From Nematopogon swammerdamellus (lineage: Eukaryota > Arthropoda > Insecta > Lepidoptera > Adelidae): DNA of 64,000 nt. The notes below the pieces were generated by a model. That model made no database searches, was not told where the DNA came from, and worked only from the letters and a program-made list of their open reading frames with translations. The stretch lies in NCBI GenBank assembly GCA_946902875.1, contig OX336340.1, positions 6,593,739 to 6,657,738 on the forward strand, in the 5' to 3' direction. How positions within the stretch are numbered: position 1 is the first letter of the stretch; every line of letters starts with the position of its first letter. A program made the position numbers and the translations under genes. Positions 54,260 through 64,000 of this stretch are shown one piece after another.

Positions 54260-54440
54260 TTAGAACTCGCGGTGTGGTGTAGTGGGTTAGGTTACTTACC
54301 GACGACGTCGAGGTGTGCGGATCGGATCTCGGTGTGAAAGGTGGGTGCGTCTGCTGAAACTTCACAGCGGAAACGGCCAGCCATTGCCGGCGTGGCCTGC
54401 TGCAGTACCACGCGTCTTGCACCGCTCCGAGATATCTGTT
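54260..54440 (+). mobile_element. tRNA-like SINE fragment
   Basis: A-box-like TGGTGTAGTGGGTTAGG (54275) and B-box-like CGGATCGGATCTCGG (54318) at tRNA spacing, followed by unique body sequence to about 54440. A second B-box-like GAGGTTCGCATCTCGG is at 54517. Confidence 0.45.
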
Positions 54441-54690
54441 CAACAAACATTTCATTTCATTATTACATGTTAGTATAACATAAATTTTGTTAGTCGGTCT
54501 TCGTGCTAGAAGTTTGAGGTTCGCATCTCGGACGCACACAAAACCACCACAGAGTTATTCGAATTTTCGAATAATTTATGTGTATATAGTTTCGAATAGA
54601 ATAATAATTCTTTATTGGACACAATTGAAAGAAGAACAGTACACGAAAAGAAATAAGAAATACGTGAGAAATACTCTTTTCAAAGCACGA
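54441..54690. other. No gene recognised
   Basis: A+T-rich. Frame 54487-54798 crosses into the element at 54732. Confidence 0.25.
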
Positions 54691-54731
54691 CGTTCATTAT
54701 TTACTGCCGGGTACAGTACGGTTCCCGGCAG

Positions 54732-55109
54732 CATATTTCCAAAGTCTAGTATGCGAGTGGCTCTGATTGGTCGTTCTCAACTTTCGCGGGAAATATAAAT
54801 TTCGGAAGTATTTCCGAAAATAAAGTTTTCTTAGGTGATTATAAAAAAAAATTACCATAACCTAATTTTAACACCCTAACATTGCTTAAAAATAAAAAAG
54901 TAAAACAAAAAAAATTTTGACAAAAGGGACACGAACCCATGGATGAGATCGAAAACATAAAAACCTTACACTCTACCACTGAGCCACTAAAGTACATATG
55001 CGACCAAACGAATATCGGATTCAGTAGATTCGCTGGGGGTGCCGGAGGCGGAGCCAGGCTCGTCTCTCCACCAATCAGAGCAACTCGCATACTAGATTTT
55101 GGAAATATG
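54732..55109. mobile_element. MITE carrying a tRNA-like segment (378 bp)
   Basis: TIRs of about 42 bp (CATATTTCCAAAGTCTAGTA, then CTCTGATTGG) are complementary between 54732-54773 and 55068-55109. Inserted between TTCCCGGCAG and CTTCCCCGCAGCAAATAATG, the end sequence of family F1. Confidence 0.72.
54917..54990 (-). tRNA. tRNA-like sequence inside a MITE, probable pseudogene
   Basis: Minus strand: A box TGGCTCAGTGGTAGAG, and GGGTTCGTGTCCC in a 3-bp-closed T-arm, 74 nt overall. The anticodon stem is poor (GTAAGGTTTTTATG), so isotype is not assigned. Confidence 0.4.
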
Positions 55110-55112
55110 CTT

Positions 55113-55589
55113 CCCCGCAGCAAATAATGCGTCTCGAGCTTTAGAAATAGACAATCCGGTGGGATGAATTTATTTATTAAAGAGCAAAAAATCATTACAT
55201 AATAGACAATTAACTAAAAACTATAATATATAAAACATCTCGTTTAACCAGTCCCCGAAATAACCACGAAGGGTACCTAAAACACTTGCTGCATTTCCAC
55301 GCTGGATAGCACGGGCTATCCGTTGCCTGAGGAATGTTTCGCAGTTAGGTACTCCTGACATTTCCTATAATTTTGAACCTACTGATCGAACAATTTTTTT
55401 TTATTCTTTACTCCAAGCACCCATTGTCTCGACGGCGAATGCGAGGAAGTCATAGTTAGCAAATCCGGTTGTAGAGTGTCGTCCCTGTCGCACGAACTAG
55501 CACGTCTCTGTGCGACAGGGACGACGCTCTACAACGCGATTGTCTCTTTCTAAAGTTCGAAAAGCATTACTTGCTGCCGGGAACTGTAC
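55113..55589. mobile_element. Palindromic element F1, copy 2, split by a LINE
   Basis: CCCGCAGCAAATAATGCGTC, then TCGAGCTTTAGAAATAGACA and ATCCGG, stops at 55160. From 55460 the same motif continues to a perfect hairpin (TGTAGAGTGTCGTCCCTGTC, then GCACG) and closes with GCATTACTTGCTGCCGGGAA, then CTGTAC. Confidence 0.72.
55161..55459 (-). pseudogene. 5'-truncated LINE, IQRGNAAS family, copy 2
   Basis: Minus strand: ANYDFLAFAVETMGAWSKE, a frameshift, then NCETFLRQRIARAIQRGNAA, SVLGTLRGYFGDW and a stop at 55221-55223. The 3' UTR has AATAAA (about 55170-55180). Flanked by CAATCCGGT (55152-55160) and CAAATCCGGT (55460-55469), a target duplication with a one-base indel. Same protein family as 1708-2187. 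Confidence 0.78.
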
Positions 55590-56230
55590 ACAAGTATTAA
55601 TCTACAACGGCTCTCGATAACCCACGCACGTTCAACGTTTAACGATGAAATCTCTATTTCCTCCCAAAAAATATCCCGAATTGTATTGAACTGTCACACA
55701 CACTGGGCGCCTCACAAAAACATGCAGGCAATTATTGAAAAAATATTCCGGTAGAATATTGTGAAAACGTTACCGTCAACAAAGTTACTTATACTTATTA
55801 TTATTATATCTAGGAAATATTACACAAATTCTGGTAGACACATAGTTGTAAATAAGAAGATGAAAGTAAATAAATAAAACATAATGAACATATGAAGTAT
55901 GTACACTTATACAAACAAACGAAAATATTGTATTGATTTAACCTTTAAAACCTAGTAATACTAATTAAATAAAATTAACCTAATAAATTATATAATAACA
56001 TGTAAGATTTACTGTAAGTAAAAAATTTCGTCCAATATTTATATTATATCTAGGAAATATTTGGATACAATATTGAGGATAATCTGAACCTTTTTAGGGT
56101 TCAGTAGGACACGCTGAGAGCGGCTCTTATAAAATAGTTCAGGTGTCTGTCCGCCTGCGACGCGCTCGAGACAAGGTGCGAATCAACGGAAATTAGCCCG
56201 AATCAGAGGTATTAGGGGGTAGTCGGCAAT
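55590..56230. other. A+T-rich, no gene recognised
   Basis: Contains two TTATTATATCTAGGAAATAT blocks (55798, 56040) about 240 bp apart. Otherwise unassigned. Confidence 0.3.
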
Positions 56231-56456
56231 TCCTGCCGATTCACGCCGATTTGCACCGATTCCTACTGATTGCTATCGATGTATACCTATTCCCTCCGAT
56301 TCGCGCCGATTCGCGCCAATTCTCGCCGATTCACGCCGATTGCACCACTTTTCACCGAATCCCGCTGACTGTCGTTGATTCCCACCAATTTCTATCGATT
56401 ACCACCTACTTTCACAAATTCCAGCCGATTCCACCTATTCCCACTGATTCCCAGTT
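56231..56456 (+). repeat. Degenerate ~10-bp minisatellite (GCCGATTCAC)
   Basis: About 22 units of (T/C)(G/A)CCGATTC(A/G)C type with much point variation, decaying to the right. The frame 56251-56541 reads through it as RADSRQFSPIHAD-like repeats. Confidence 0.85.
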
Positions 56457-56900
56457 AATTATGTGTAAACGTTACATTTGTCCGACCGTGTCCGACGTTG
56501 CTAACCTTTGGCCATCACACGCCGAAGTACCGCTGAGATAAATGAATTTATTAGAAATACGGAACCCTAAAAACATGAATTTTTGCACTACCTACCCCTG
56601 CTTCTGTTTTGTTTTTATTTACTCCTCATCACCCAAAGGTTGTCTAGCTCCATTGGCACACTCATATGTAGCTAACACGGAAGTGGTAATACCTAAACGC
56701 AGCGAGCTAGCATAATACAGCGTCTGGATGCACTAATTATATCAGGGAGCAGCACAGAGCATTGTTTCAATTCCCCGGCGCTACGCTGAAGGCACGCCAC
56801 AGTGAGTTCGGTGGGGTGGTGGCTGCATATAGCGTCTACTGGGGTTCTATTCCAACTTATATGCAAACATTTAGCATACGCACCGCATACGAGTGAATGA
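56457..56900. other. No gene recognised
   Basis: Contains TACGGAACCCTAAAAAC (56556), the end motif of repeats P/Q. Otherwise unassigned. Confidence 0.3.
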
Positions 56901-57214
56901 TTTTTTTATTTATCTAAACTGACACGGTTGTCTACATTACATACAACATCCGTGATGTCAGCCCATAACACCGGATGAACTAGGTGCCATGTCAGTGCTT
57001 CCCTTCATTTCATGTCGGCTACACTGAACTGGACGGAAAACACGAACTATTTACATAGCCGTTTCGCTCAGTGCGGTGGTACCAACCCGGCCGGGATAAA
57101 CCCTACCACCTAGTAAAGTAAGAAGGGAAGCGACCTACCCATCCAAGTACTGACCGCGTTCAGCGTTGCTTAACAACAGTCGACCGACCGTACCACTGAG
57201 CTACCGAGGCTGAA
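56901..57214 (-). mobile_element. SINE-A copy, head rearranged
   Basis: Poly-T, ACTGACACGGTTGTCTACAT, the body, then the inverse 5S block (CCATCCAAGTACTGACCGCG, then TTCAGCGTTGCTTA) and TGAGCTACCGAGGCTGA. The B-box part is deleted (GGGAAGCGACCTACCCATCC). Confidence 0.8.
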
Positions 57215-57989
57215 TGATACTTAATAGATGCTTAATAGTGATAAATCCATCTCAGCGAACTCCTTCTGACTGACTGACTAGGTATTAAAAATGCCACTGC
57301 GTAATTTTTTAAAGGTCCCACAAAATGCTCCATTTCCGTTATACACCTAGAGTAACTTATACGGATTATACATGTCTACGATTTAAGCCAGATTACATCA
57401 ATATGTGACGCTGTCGTATTTTCTATCCCAAGTCTTATAGTTCTTACGGAAAACGGAACGGTGCGGAATCGGACGAAACGGAATTTTTTTCGTATATTCA
57501 CTTCGCGTCAAGTTTTCCTTTACTACTCGTTCCTTCGCCCCATATTTATTATCGTATATAAATACCAGATTCCATTAGGGAAAAGTGCAAGTACATTCGT
57601 TCAGGTGTATTAAAGTTTATTCACAGATCGCCCCTGTCCGACGGACGAACTGTTTAACCTCTTGTCGCACGCACACAAGCGCTTATCGGGTGTACTGCGT
57701 AAGTTTACTATAATTATATATAATACTCTACGTCGCGCATTCGCGCCTAAATTGGAATCGACTTGCTGGGGCATCTGTTTGCGCTCCAATTCTTTGTCCC
57801 CTCACGGCCATTGTCACTGAGAGAATACTGAGTTAGATACAACATGTTCACCAGACATTGTTGACTACATCACTTCCTATAGATTCGTGAGTGACATTGC
57901 CCCATGTTACTACTGCTCGGAAAAAGTACTGCGCCAGTGTACTTCACTTATTTGGCTATACCGTTATTAAATTTATGACTTTAATGAAC
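57215..57989. other. No gene recognised
   Basis: 57415-57480 is a repeat Q fragment. The remainder is unassigned. Confidence 0.3.
57555..57600 (+). promoter_or_regulatory. TATA-box-like core promoter candidate
   Basis: TATATAAATA at 57555 is followed about 45 bp later by TTCAGGTG (an Inr-like TCA) and, at 57608, ATTAAA. Could be a decayed LTR or promoter; no gene follows. Confidence 0.2.
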
Positions 57990-58205
57990 TTTTTTTGTGG
58001 ATGCTGACACGGTTGGTTACATCACGTACAACAACGATGTCAGCACATAACACCTTGGTGAACTATGTGCGTGCCATGTCAGCGCGTGCTTTTGGTCGTG
58101 CCGGCTATACTGAACTGCGCGGAAAACATAAACATTAGCCGCTTCGACCGACCTTTCATTAAGTGCGGCCGATGGTATCAACCCGGGCAGGTTGAACCCT
58201 ACCTA
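57990..58205 (-). mobile_element. SINE-A 3' fragment
   Basis: TGCTGACACGGTTGGTTACA to AACCCGGGCAGGTTGAACCC. Confidence 0.7.
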
Positions 58206-58582
58206 CGCTAATGTTAGAATACCTGATCTAGTAATTCTAACATCGTTCACTAGGGGCACATATAGTACGCAACACGACGATGACGTAGCGTTGCGCATCG
58301 TGGTTAGTCGTTTGCAAAGTCAGTGTGTCGAGTCGAGGCGATTAAATGTTTAGTTAGAACTAGCAGTACCTAACGATTAATAAATAAATAAATAATAAAA
58401 TAATAAAAAAAACGATTGGCTCGATTTAAAATTGGACCTAGAGTAAAATTTTACATTTTTACAACGATTTTATACACGAAAGTATGAGTTAATGTCAAAA
58501 ACGTTAACATTTACTATTATATTATATTATTATCTATTGGCTTAACTGAATGTAGTTAATTAACTAATGTAAATAATTAACA
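58206..58582. other. No gene recognised
   Basis: A small palindrome (TGTTAGAAT..ATTCTAACA, 58211-58243), then A+T-rich sequence. Confidence 0.3.
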
Positions 58583-58800
58583 ATAGAACCGGTAAACTCT
58601 GGAACGCTTTCCCTGCTTCCTTCCTTCCAAGTACAGTCTCGGGTCCTTCAATAGGAGCAGGAATTAGCACCTGTCAGGCCGGTATGGCATTCGCAACCCC
58701 AGCCAACGACCGAATGTCCATGGGCGTCGTTAAACACTTTATTGGTGGCTCGGCGCCTTATGTCGCGCTTTCAATAAAAGAAAATGTTTCATTTCACATT
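58583..58800 (+). pseudogene. LINE ORF2 C-terminus, copy 3
   Basis: RTGKLWNAFPASFLPSTVSG runs into the same GTCTCGGGTCCTTCAA region and the CGTCGTTAAACAC and GGTGGCTCGGCGCC 3' end as the copies at 5893 and 13139. Degenerate. Confidence 0.7.
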
Positions 58801-58861
58801 GGTTTTCATGGAACCTGATATTGTTGCCTACAATATCACCCATTACACCTTGTACACCGCG

Positions 58862-58961
58862 CGGCACGTAACTTGGCCTCTGTGCGAGAGGGACGACGTT
58901 ATACGCATGCGATCGTTGGTATAACGCTGTCCCGCTCGCACAGCGGCCAAGTTACGTGCCG
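58862..58961. repeat. 100-bp hairpin (CGGCACGTAACTTGGCC arms)
   Basis: Arms of about 42-50 bp with a few mismatches around CGCATGC. Contains GTGCGAGAGGGACGACG, resembling the F1 hairpin core. Confidence 0.75.
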
Positions 58962-59879
58962 GGCACTCTATGTAGAACCAATTTCCAAGTCAAGAGCTTC
59001 CCATGGTATTTAAACGTAATTTCGTTCTAAATCTGTGTACAGTGTGTTCTGCTACGTAAAATTTGATGTCAAAATCTCAAAAAAACTTGCGAGAAAAATA
59101 TGAAGAAATATTTTAACATAACAATGTATAGTGCGCAGCAAAAGTAAGCGAAGTTGACTTACATTTCCATTTCTTCCCTCCTCAAAGCGGTTAAACCCAG
59201 AAATCAAAGCGAAAGCTCTCTCCGCCGTCAGTTCGCCAACTACACTCGCTGGCTTCTCGAAAAATCCTTCAAAGTATGCGTCCGAGCCAGTCGAGAGCCT
59301 ACACCAAACAATTTTCCAACAAACCCTCTTAGAATACTAAACAACTCCATCCCGCTTTGGAGCTCAGGATGGGGTTGAAAAAATGGAATTTTCCTTTTAT
59401 GTGCAATCGCTGACATAGTGGGGCAATATTGTTTTGATGACGTTTTTTGAGTACGCCTTAGTGTTTGTTCGGGTTAGGTATATAAAGTGACTGTAGGTAG
59501 GGTGACATACTCGCGATTCGAGAACCGGGAACGACGTATAAAATACAGTTAAATTCAAATAGTAGTATGTAGTAGTAGCTAGCACATTAAAATCAAACTT
59601 AGTTCATCACTTAGCTTAGAGAACTGATGATGAAATGTAGCATTTACTTAGTTCTATAATAAAGAATATATATTTTTTCTCAGTTGGGATAATATCTACA
59701 TTTCTTTGATAAATGGTGCACCTATCTACGTAAATAATTTTTAAAACTTGACCCGGGATATTCCGATTATAACTACGCACTTAAAACAATTAATATTAAG
59801 TAGGTAGATAATGTATGTCAGGAAATACGACAAAGAACCCTGGTAGTCGACTTTGGTAAGAAAATTTGCAAGTTTAAAT
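58962..59879. other. No gene recognised
   Basis: A 74-codon plus frame (59154-59378; MTYISISSLLKAVKPRNQS, then a basic region) is preceded by AAGTAAGCGAAG and has no recognised motif. The rest is A+T-rich. Confidence 0.25.
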
Positions 59880-59990
59880 TAGCAGTGGGCTGGGTACATC
59901 AGACGCGATAACCCTGGGGGTAGACGGGTCTTCGAATAGAGGCCACGTACAAGAAAACATAACGTCAGACGATGATGATGAGGCAGATAA
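59880..59990 (+). pseudogene. RTE-like LINE fragment
   Basis: QWAGYIRRDNPGGRRVFE, stop, RPRTRKHNVR: the segment just before the RTE tail, with one stop codon and a GATGATGATGA end. Confidence 0.5.
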
Positions 59991-60298
59991 TGTATTTAAT
60001 AAAACTAAATTTTGCTTAAAAATATGATTTCTCTACCATAAGGTTCATCCAGGAAATGAACGACCCGACCAGTCCCCGCTCGGTATGCCGCGATGTTGCG
60101 GTATCAATTCTCCAGGTAGCGAGCGATACCCGCTAGCAATGCCAACTGGATACCAGTATCCAAGCGAGAGCAAATAACTAGAGAGCTATCATGTAAATTT
60201 CCAGCGTGCGACTGAGAACTCTCAAAATATCAACTGTTTTCTGTCAAATTTCAAGTTAGTAAATTTCAAATATATTAATGAAAGACTACGTCTTCTTG
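59991..60298. other. No gene recognised
   Basis: No supported element. Confidence 0.25.
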
Positions 60299-60673
60299 AA
60301 TTTTTTTTTTATGGAAACTGACTCGGTTGGCTACATCACCTACAACGTCCGTGATGTCAGCCCATAACACCGGGTGAACTAGGTGCCATGTCAGTGCTTC
60401 CTCCTTTGATCGTGCCGGCTACACTGAACTGGTCAGAAAACACAAACTATTTACATAGCCGTTTAGACCGACGTTTCATTCAACCCGGGCGGGTTGAACC
60501 CTACCACCGAGTAAGGTAGGAAGGGAGGGACCTACAGTTTAACGTGGAATCCGAACCACGGTCAGCCTCCAACGGTCGAGCGGTCAGCCATCCAAGTACT
60601 GACCGCGCCCAGCGTTGCTTAACAATCAATAGCAACAGTCGACTGTCTCCACCACTGATCTATCGAGGCTGAG
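60299..60673 (-). mobile_element. SINE-A copy, full length
   Basis: Poly-T, ACTGACTCGGTTGGCTACAT, inverse B box GTGGAATCCGAACCACG, inverse 5S block (CCATCCAAGTACTGACCGCG, then CCCAGCGTTGCTTAAC) and CTATCGAGGCTGAGAC. The last 26 bp are duplicated in tandem (60660-60708). Confidence 0.85.
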
Positions 60674-60708
60674 ACTTTTAATTGCTATCGAGGCTGAGAC
60701 TTTTAATT

Positions 60709-61162
60709 ATGCGGGCTAGTTTGTTTATGCTATTACATTACAAAATACATAAATATTACTGAACATATATTTTTAATATTATGGAATTTGACAGCAACAA
60801 GTGGTTATTTGACGTTCCATCAAAATCGCGCGATGCAGTTATATGTAATAGTCTTGCTAGTGTTATTTTGTATGCATTACAAACATGATATGATGACATT
60901 CAATATTGCAGCAAATATGCGAAGACGCAGGAGACAAATTGAGGGAAATAGTTCGTATTTACAGATATTGAAGTTTTAATATCTGTAAATACGGGGATTA
61001 AAAATAAACTACATATTAATACATACAAACTTACTTAATTCAGTACAGTATATATACTTATCTAGATAATATCCTGTTATGCTAGGCCTTCCATTTGGTT
61101 GATCCAGATTAGATATATATTTGAATTTGGGAGTAGTTTAATTTCGATACGATTTATAAGCG
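60709..61162. other. No gene recognised
   Basis: A short inverted pair at 60953-60995 (CGTATTTACAGATATT and complement) is the only structure seen; the 63-codon frame at 60788 ends inside it. Confidence 0.3.
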
Positions 61163-61230
61163 CACTAGCTGTTGCCGCGGCTTCACTTGGCGGCAAAATA
61201 TGTGCGAGTAGACATGCGTCAGTGGTAACC
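61163..61230 (+). repeat. CTAGCTGTTGCCGCGGCTTC repeat head
   Basis: Same kind of terminus as 2586 and 10622. Confidence 0.5.
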
Positions 61231-61267
61231 CCATGTGAAATAATTGAAAAGCTCTCGAGTTATAATC

Positions 61268-61642
61268 AATACTAATAATAAATCTGTAAGGGAAGGTGAT
61301 GGAGTAAGTTACTTTGTTTTATGAGATACTGCATTTGTAGACTCTATGTATGATACTAAAACTAAATTGATGATTTTTACAAATGTTTTCTGTATGTATG
61401 TATGTATGTTCCTCCATAGCTCTTAAACCGATCATCCGAATTTGATGAAACTTAGTACAAGCACCTACGAGACACAGGATAGGCTAAATAAAATTCAGTT
61501 CCGTTTACTCTAAGATGTGGCTCTCATACAAACCGAATTGTTCCGCGCGTCAAAATAAAGGTACGGTAGCGGGCTTACTTACCTACCTTCTTCTTTTTAA
61601 AATCGAATTTATCGCGAGCTAAGCCGCGGGCAAAATCTAGTA
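61268..61642 (-). mobile_element. ACTAGC-to-ATTAGTATTG repeat, full reverse copy
   Basis: CAATACTAATAATAAATCTG to AGCCGCGGGCAAAATCTAGT, collinear with 10622-10985 including the TATG microsatellite. Confidence 0.75.
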
Positions 61643-62504
61643 GCATATACAGAATCTAGGTTGGTGCATACGTAGGTCGTTACAGATTTTGCGCTTTATT
61701 AGTTAGGATGATTGTACTTGACATATGGTTTGACTTTATTATGTAAAATAACTAACTTTAAGTAACTTTTAGTAGATAAGTCTGGTGACCGCCGCGCCGT
61801 GCCAAAGCTTTCTTTGTTCGGCGAATCGCCATTGAGATTCAGAGGTGTAACGCGGCGTGCGTACTTGGCACTTGCACTGGTGCAGCGACTCAGGCAAATT
61901 TAAATGAAATATATTATTTTATAGGTAGTTTTTTTTTTTTTTAGGTTTAGTTTATAAATTATTTTAGTTTAGTTTTTCATATTTCTTAATTTTTAGTTTA
62001 ATTTTATTGTTATATTGTATGATTGTGTCATGATCATGATTAAAGAATGTAAAATAATAATAATTCTAAGTTCCCCGTTCCGCCTACGAGGCCTCATCAC
62101 CGCCTAAACCTGTCCTTGCTCTACAGCGGCTGAAATACTTCTATGAATAAATTACCTTTCCAGTAAAAGCATAAGCTCATTTTAAATTCATAAATTTACA
62201 TAGTAATCAGTCCTGACACTTCGTCCTCAATAGTAGGTATATCATAGGCGCAGACTACTCGGCGTGGGTGGGATATACCACACCTACGTACACGCGTATT
62301 GCGCCTACGGTAATAAAACATTCACTCAACAGGCTGTTTTCATAATAAATTATGTATAAAAACATTATTATTATCAAGATGGTAAGTATATACCTATTTA
62401 CATCTTTATTCACACATTTCTTAAAACTAATTTTGTACACATTTAAAAATCTAATATATACATATACAAAACATATACAAAATTATCGATAAAAAATGGA
62501 GTTT
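61643..62504. other. No gene recognised
   Basis: 61785-61880 is GC-richer (GACCGCCGCGCCGTGCC). 61930-62050 is TTTAGTTTA low complexity. No frame supported. Confidence 0.3.
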
Positions 62505-62680
62505 CCACCACCGACGGCGGGGCGAGCCCAGGCTACCGATGGTCGGGTCCCAAAGAGAGGAACCTCCGGACGATGCGTGCAGCGTCGAGCAGGGCTGCCT
62601 TCTGGATCTGGCCCTTGACCCAACCACTCAGCGAGAGTCTCTTAAGGTAGTCGTCGAGGCTCTTCGCTATCATATCGCTT
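62505..62680 (-). pseudogene. R1-like LINE ORF2 C-terminus, copy 2
   Basis: Minus strand SLDDYLKRLSLSGWVKGQIQ, then KAALLDAARIVRRFLSL, stop at 62533-62535, then the same GGTGGTGGAAACTCC 3' end as 50326-50500. Confidence 0.65.
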
Positions 62681-62994
62681 ACATATTTGTTAATATACAA
62701 AAACCTGCAAATAACATTAAATATACAAGTATGATACTTGTATGTTTTCCTCGATAAATACGACATAAAAATCTTATTACTTAATTATTTTCTATTAAAC
62801 GTCGAGTGAACAGATCGGGTCTTCAGTAGTTTTAGGAATTAAGCAAATAATTGTTTAATACTTGGGTAGAAGGTGCCTGTATATATTTTTTTAATACTTT
62901 GTTAGCATAAACTCATTTAAAAAAATAAAAAGATAAAATATATAATGTATATATTTATAGGTTCATATTTTGTAATCTTAAAGATTATTGAATG
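62681..62994. other. A+T-rich, no gene recognised
   Basis: No supported element. Confidence 0.3.
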
Positions 62995-63125
62995 AATGAA
63001 TCAATACTAATAATAAATCTGTAAGAGATGGTTATATAGTAAGCTACTTTGTTTTATGAGATACTGTGTTTGTAGGCTCTATGTAATGTAATGATGATAC
63101 TAAAACTAAACTTCTTCATAAAAAT
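62995..63125 (-). repeat. ACTAGC-to-ATTAGTATTG repeat, fragment
   Basis: TCAATACTAATAATAAATCT to GATACTAAAACTAAA, as at 61268. Confidence 0.65.
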
Positions 63126-63429
63126 CTTTTCTGTATGTAATGGACGGCCTGCAGTTTCAGTTGTCAGTACAATCTTTATTATACGTTCTCTGTTACGTAT
63201 TATTTATTACAACAGTTATAGATTCAGATTCAGATATTTATTTCGCCATAAAGAACATACAATATTAACAATTATTCATTGAGACATGTATTCAGCATGG
63301 TTCGTCATATTTTTTTTTGTAATTTCCCGTTCTGCAATGCAATCTTTATGGAAGAACTGGATGAGAAAACTTATAGAGCTTTTTTTTAATTATAAATTAC
63401 ATAATAAGTATACATACACATGCATACAT
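63126..63429. other. No gene recognised
   Basis: ATTCAGATTCAGATATTTAT (63222) resembles a LINE 3' start; otherwise unassigned. Confidence 0.25.
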
Positions 63430-63547
63430 AAGCAGAGACATACATAGCGTCACGTCTGTTTCCCAGTGGGGAAGGCAGAGATAACGGATCACCACGTGCC
63501 ACGATCCTGACCTGACACACCTCTGCCGCCTCTTCCACTCTAATAAT
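63430..63547 (-). repeat. LINE-tail-like repeat, copy 2
   Basis: Inverse of 37455-37570: GACATACATAGCGTCACGTC, then GATAACGGATCACCACGTGC. Confidence 0.6.
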
Positions 63548-63942
63548 GTTCTTCATCTATAATTCAAAGTATGTACAAATACACATACTTTTTCCAATAT
63601 ATTAGGTGTTAATAATAGTAGGGGCTTCAGTTTCTAGACAATTCCAGTTGGCGTGACCTGCTATTATGATTATGAATAATACAAAAGAATATTTAATCAT
63701 ATGGACGTAGTAAGTAATTGAAAAGCCCCAACATTGAGCTCATTTACACCGGCCTACATTTATAGTGTAGTTATAGAAAACCTTATTGATACTGATTCAT
63801 ATTTAAGTGCGAACGTTGTTGTTCAAAGCCAGACGTTTCCGTAGCAATTGATTTCTTCCACGCATAACTAGCGAGTCGAAGCGATCGCAGCGATCGCGGG
63901 GTCGCTCGGTGCCGATCGCACGTCACCGCTGCAGTCAACACT
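63548..63942. other. No gene recognised
   Basis: 63875-63935 is GC-rich with GCGATCGCAGCGATCGCGG palindromes. No gene. Confidence 0.25.
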
Positions 63943-64000
63943 TTTTTTTTTTTTTGGAAACTGACAGGGTTGTCTACATGACCTGCAACATCCGTGATGT
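63943..64000 (-). mobile_element. SINE-A copy cut by the window edge
   Basis: Poly-T, then GGAAACTGACAGGGTTGTCT and CATCCGTGATGT, where the window ends. Confidence 0.7.

Noticed and set aside
57555..57740. Complete LTR with primer binding site
   Set aside because: A TATA-like box and an ATTAAA are present but no TG...CA bounded repeat, partner LTR or tRNA-complementary site was found.

Overview
The window looks like gene-poor, repeat-dense nuclear DNA from a moth or butterfly. It is A+T-rich and has no bacterial-type operons. It is filled with dispersed repeats whose ends I associate with Lepidoptera, such as repeats ending in a GTGCGAGTCGGACTCGC-type motif and repeats starting with a GCCCGCGGCTTCGCTCGCG-type motif. 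I find no complete host protein-coding gene. The best host-gene candidate is one short exon (3128-3204) that encodes the start of a THAP zinc finger and ends at a consensus splice donor. Nearly all other long open reading frames are tandem repeats read as protein or pieces of transposons. Layout: 1-3 kb holds inverted arrays of a 68-bp repeat around a LINE fragment. 3-5 kb holds the THAP-like exon, a TIR element in its presumed intron, a hairpin and a tRNA-like sequence. 5-13 kb holds LINE tails, SINEs and a long GA microsatellite. 13.9-17.4 kb is a 3,440-bp Transib (RAG1-related) DNA transposon with very long terminal inverted repeats. 18-24 kb holds two related SINE families, foldback elements and hAT-type MITEs. 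25-28.5 kb holds an RTE-type LINE tail, a 1.15-kb palindromic element and a 149-bp higher-order minisatellite. 29-38.4 kb holds LINE 3' ends, a hAT MITE, a 76-bp tandem array and an RT-domain pseudogene. 39-46 kb holds a second copy of one hAT MITE, a CGTC microsatellite, a 1,172-bp hAT element with a transposase C-terminus, and a 24-bp minisatellite. 46-64 kb holds further SINEs, LINE tails, a TTAA-flanked MITE and nested palindromes. Two themes stand out. First, many DNA elements can be delimited to the base by terminal inverted repeats plus target-site duplications: Transib (5 bp), five hAT-like elements (8 bp) and one TTAA element. Second, two SINE families share a homologous body but have different pol III heads. 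One head is a tRNA-like A box, then a stretch of 5S rRNA internal control region, then a tRNA-like B box; the other is purely tRNA-like. The order of nesting gives a local history, for example Transib inside an older repeat, a LINE inside a palindrome, and a TTAA MITE inside the same older repeat family. All family assignments come from motifs I recognise by eye; no database search was possible.
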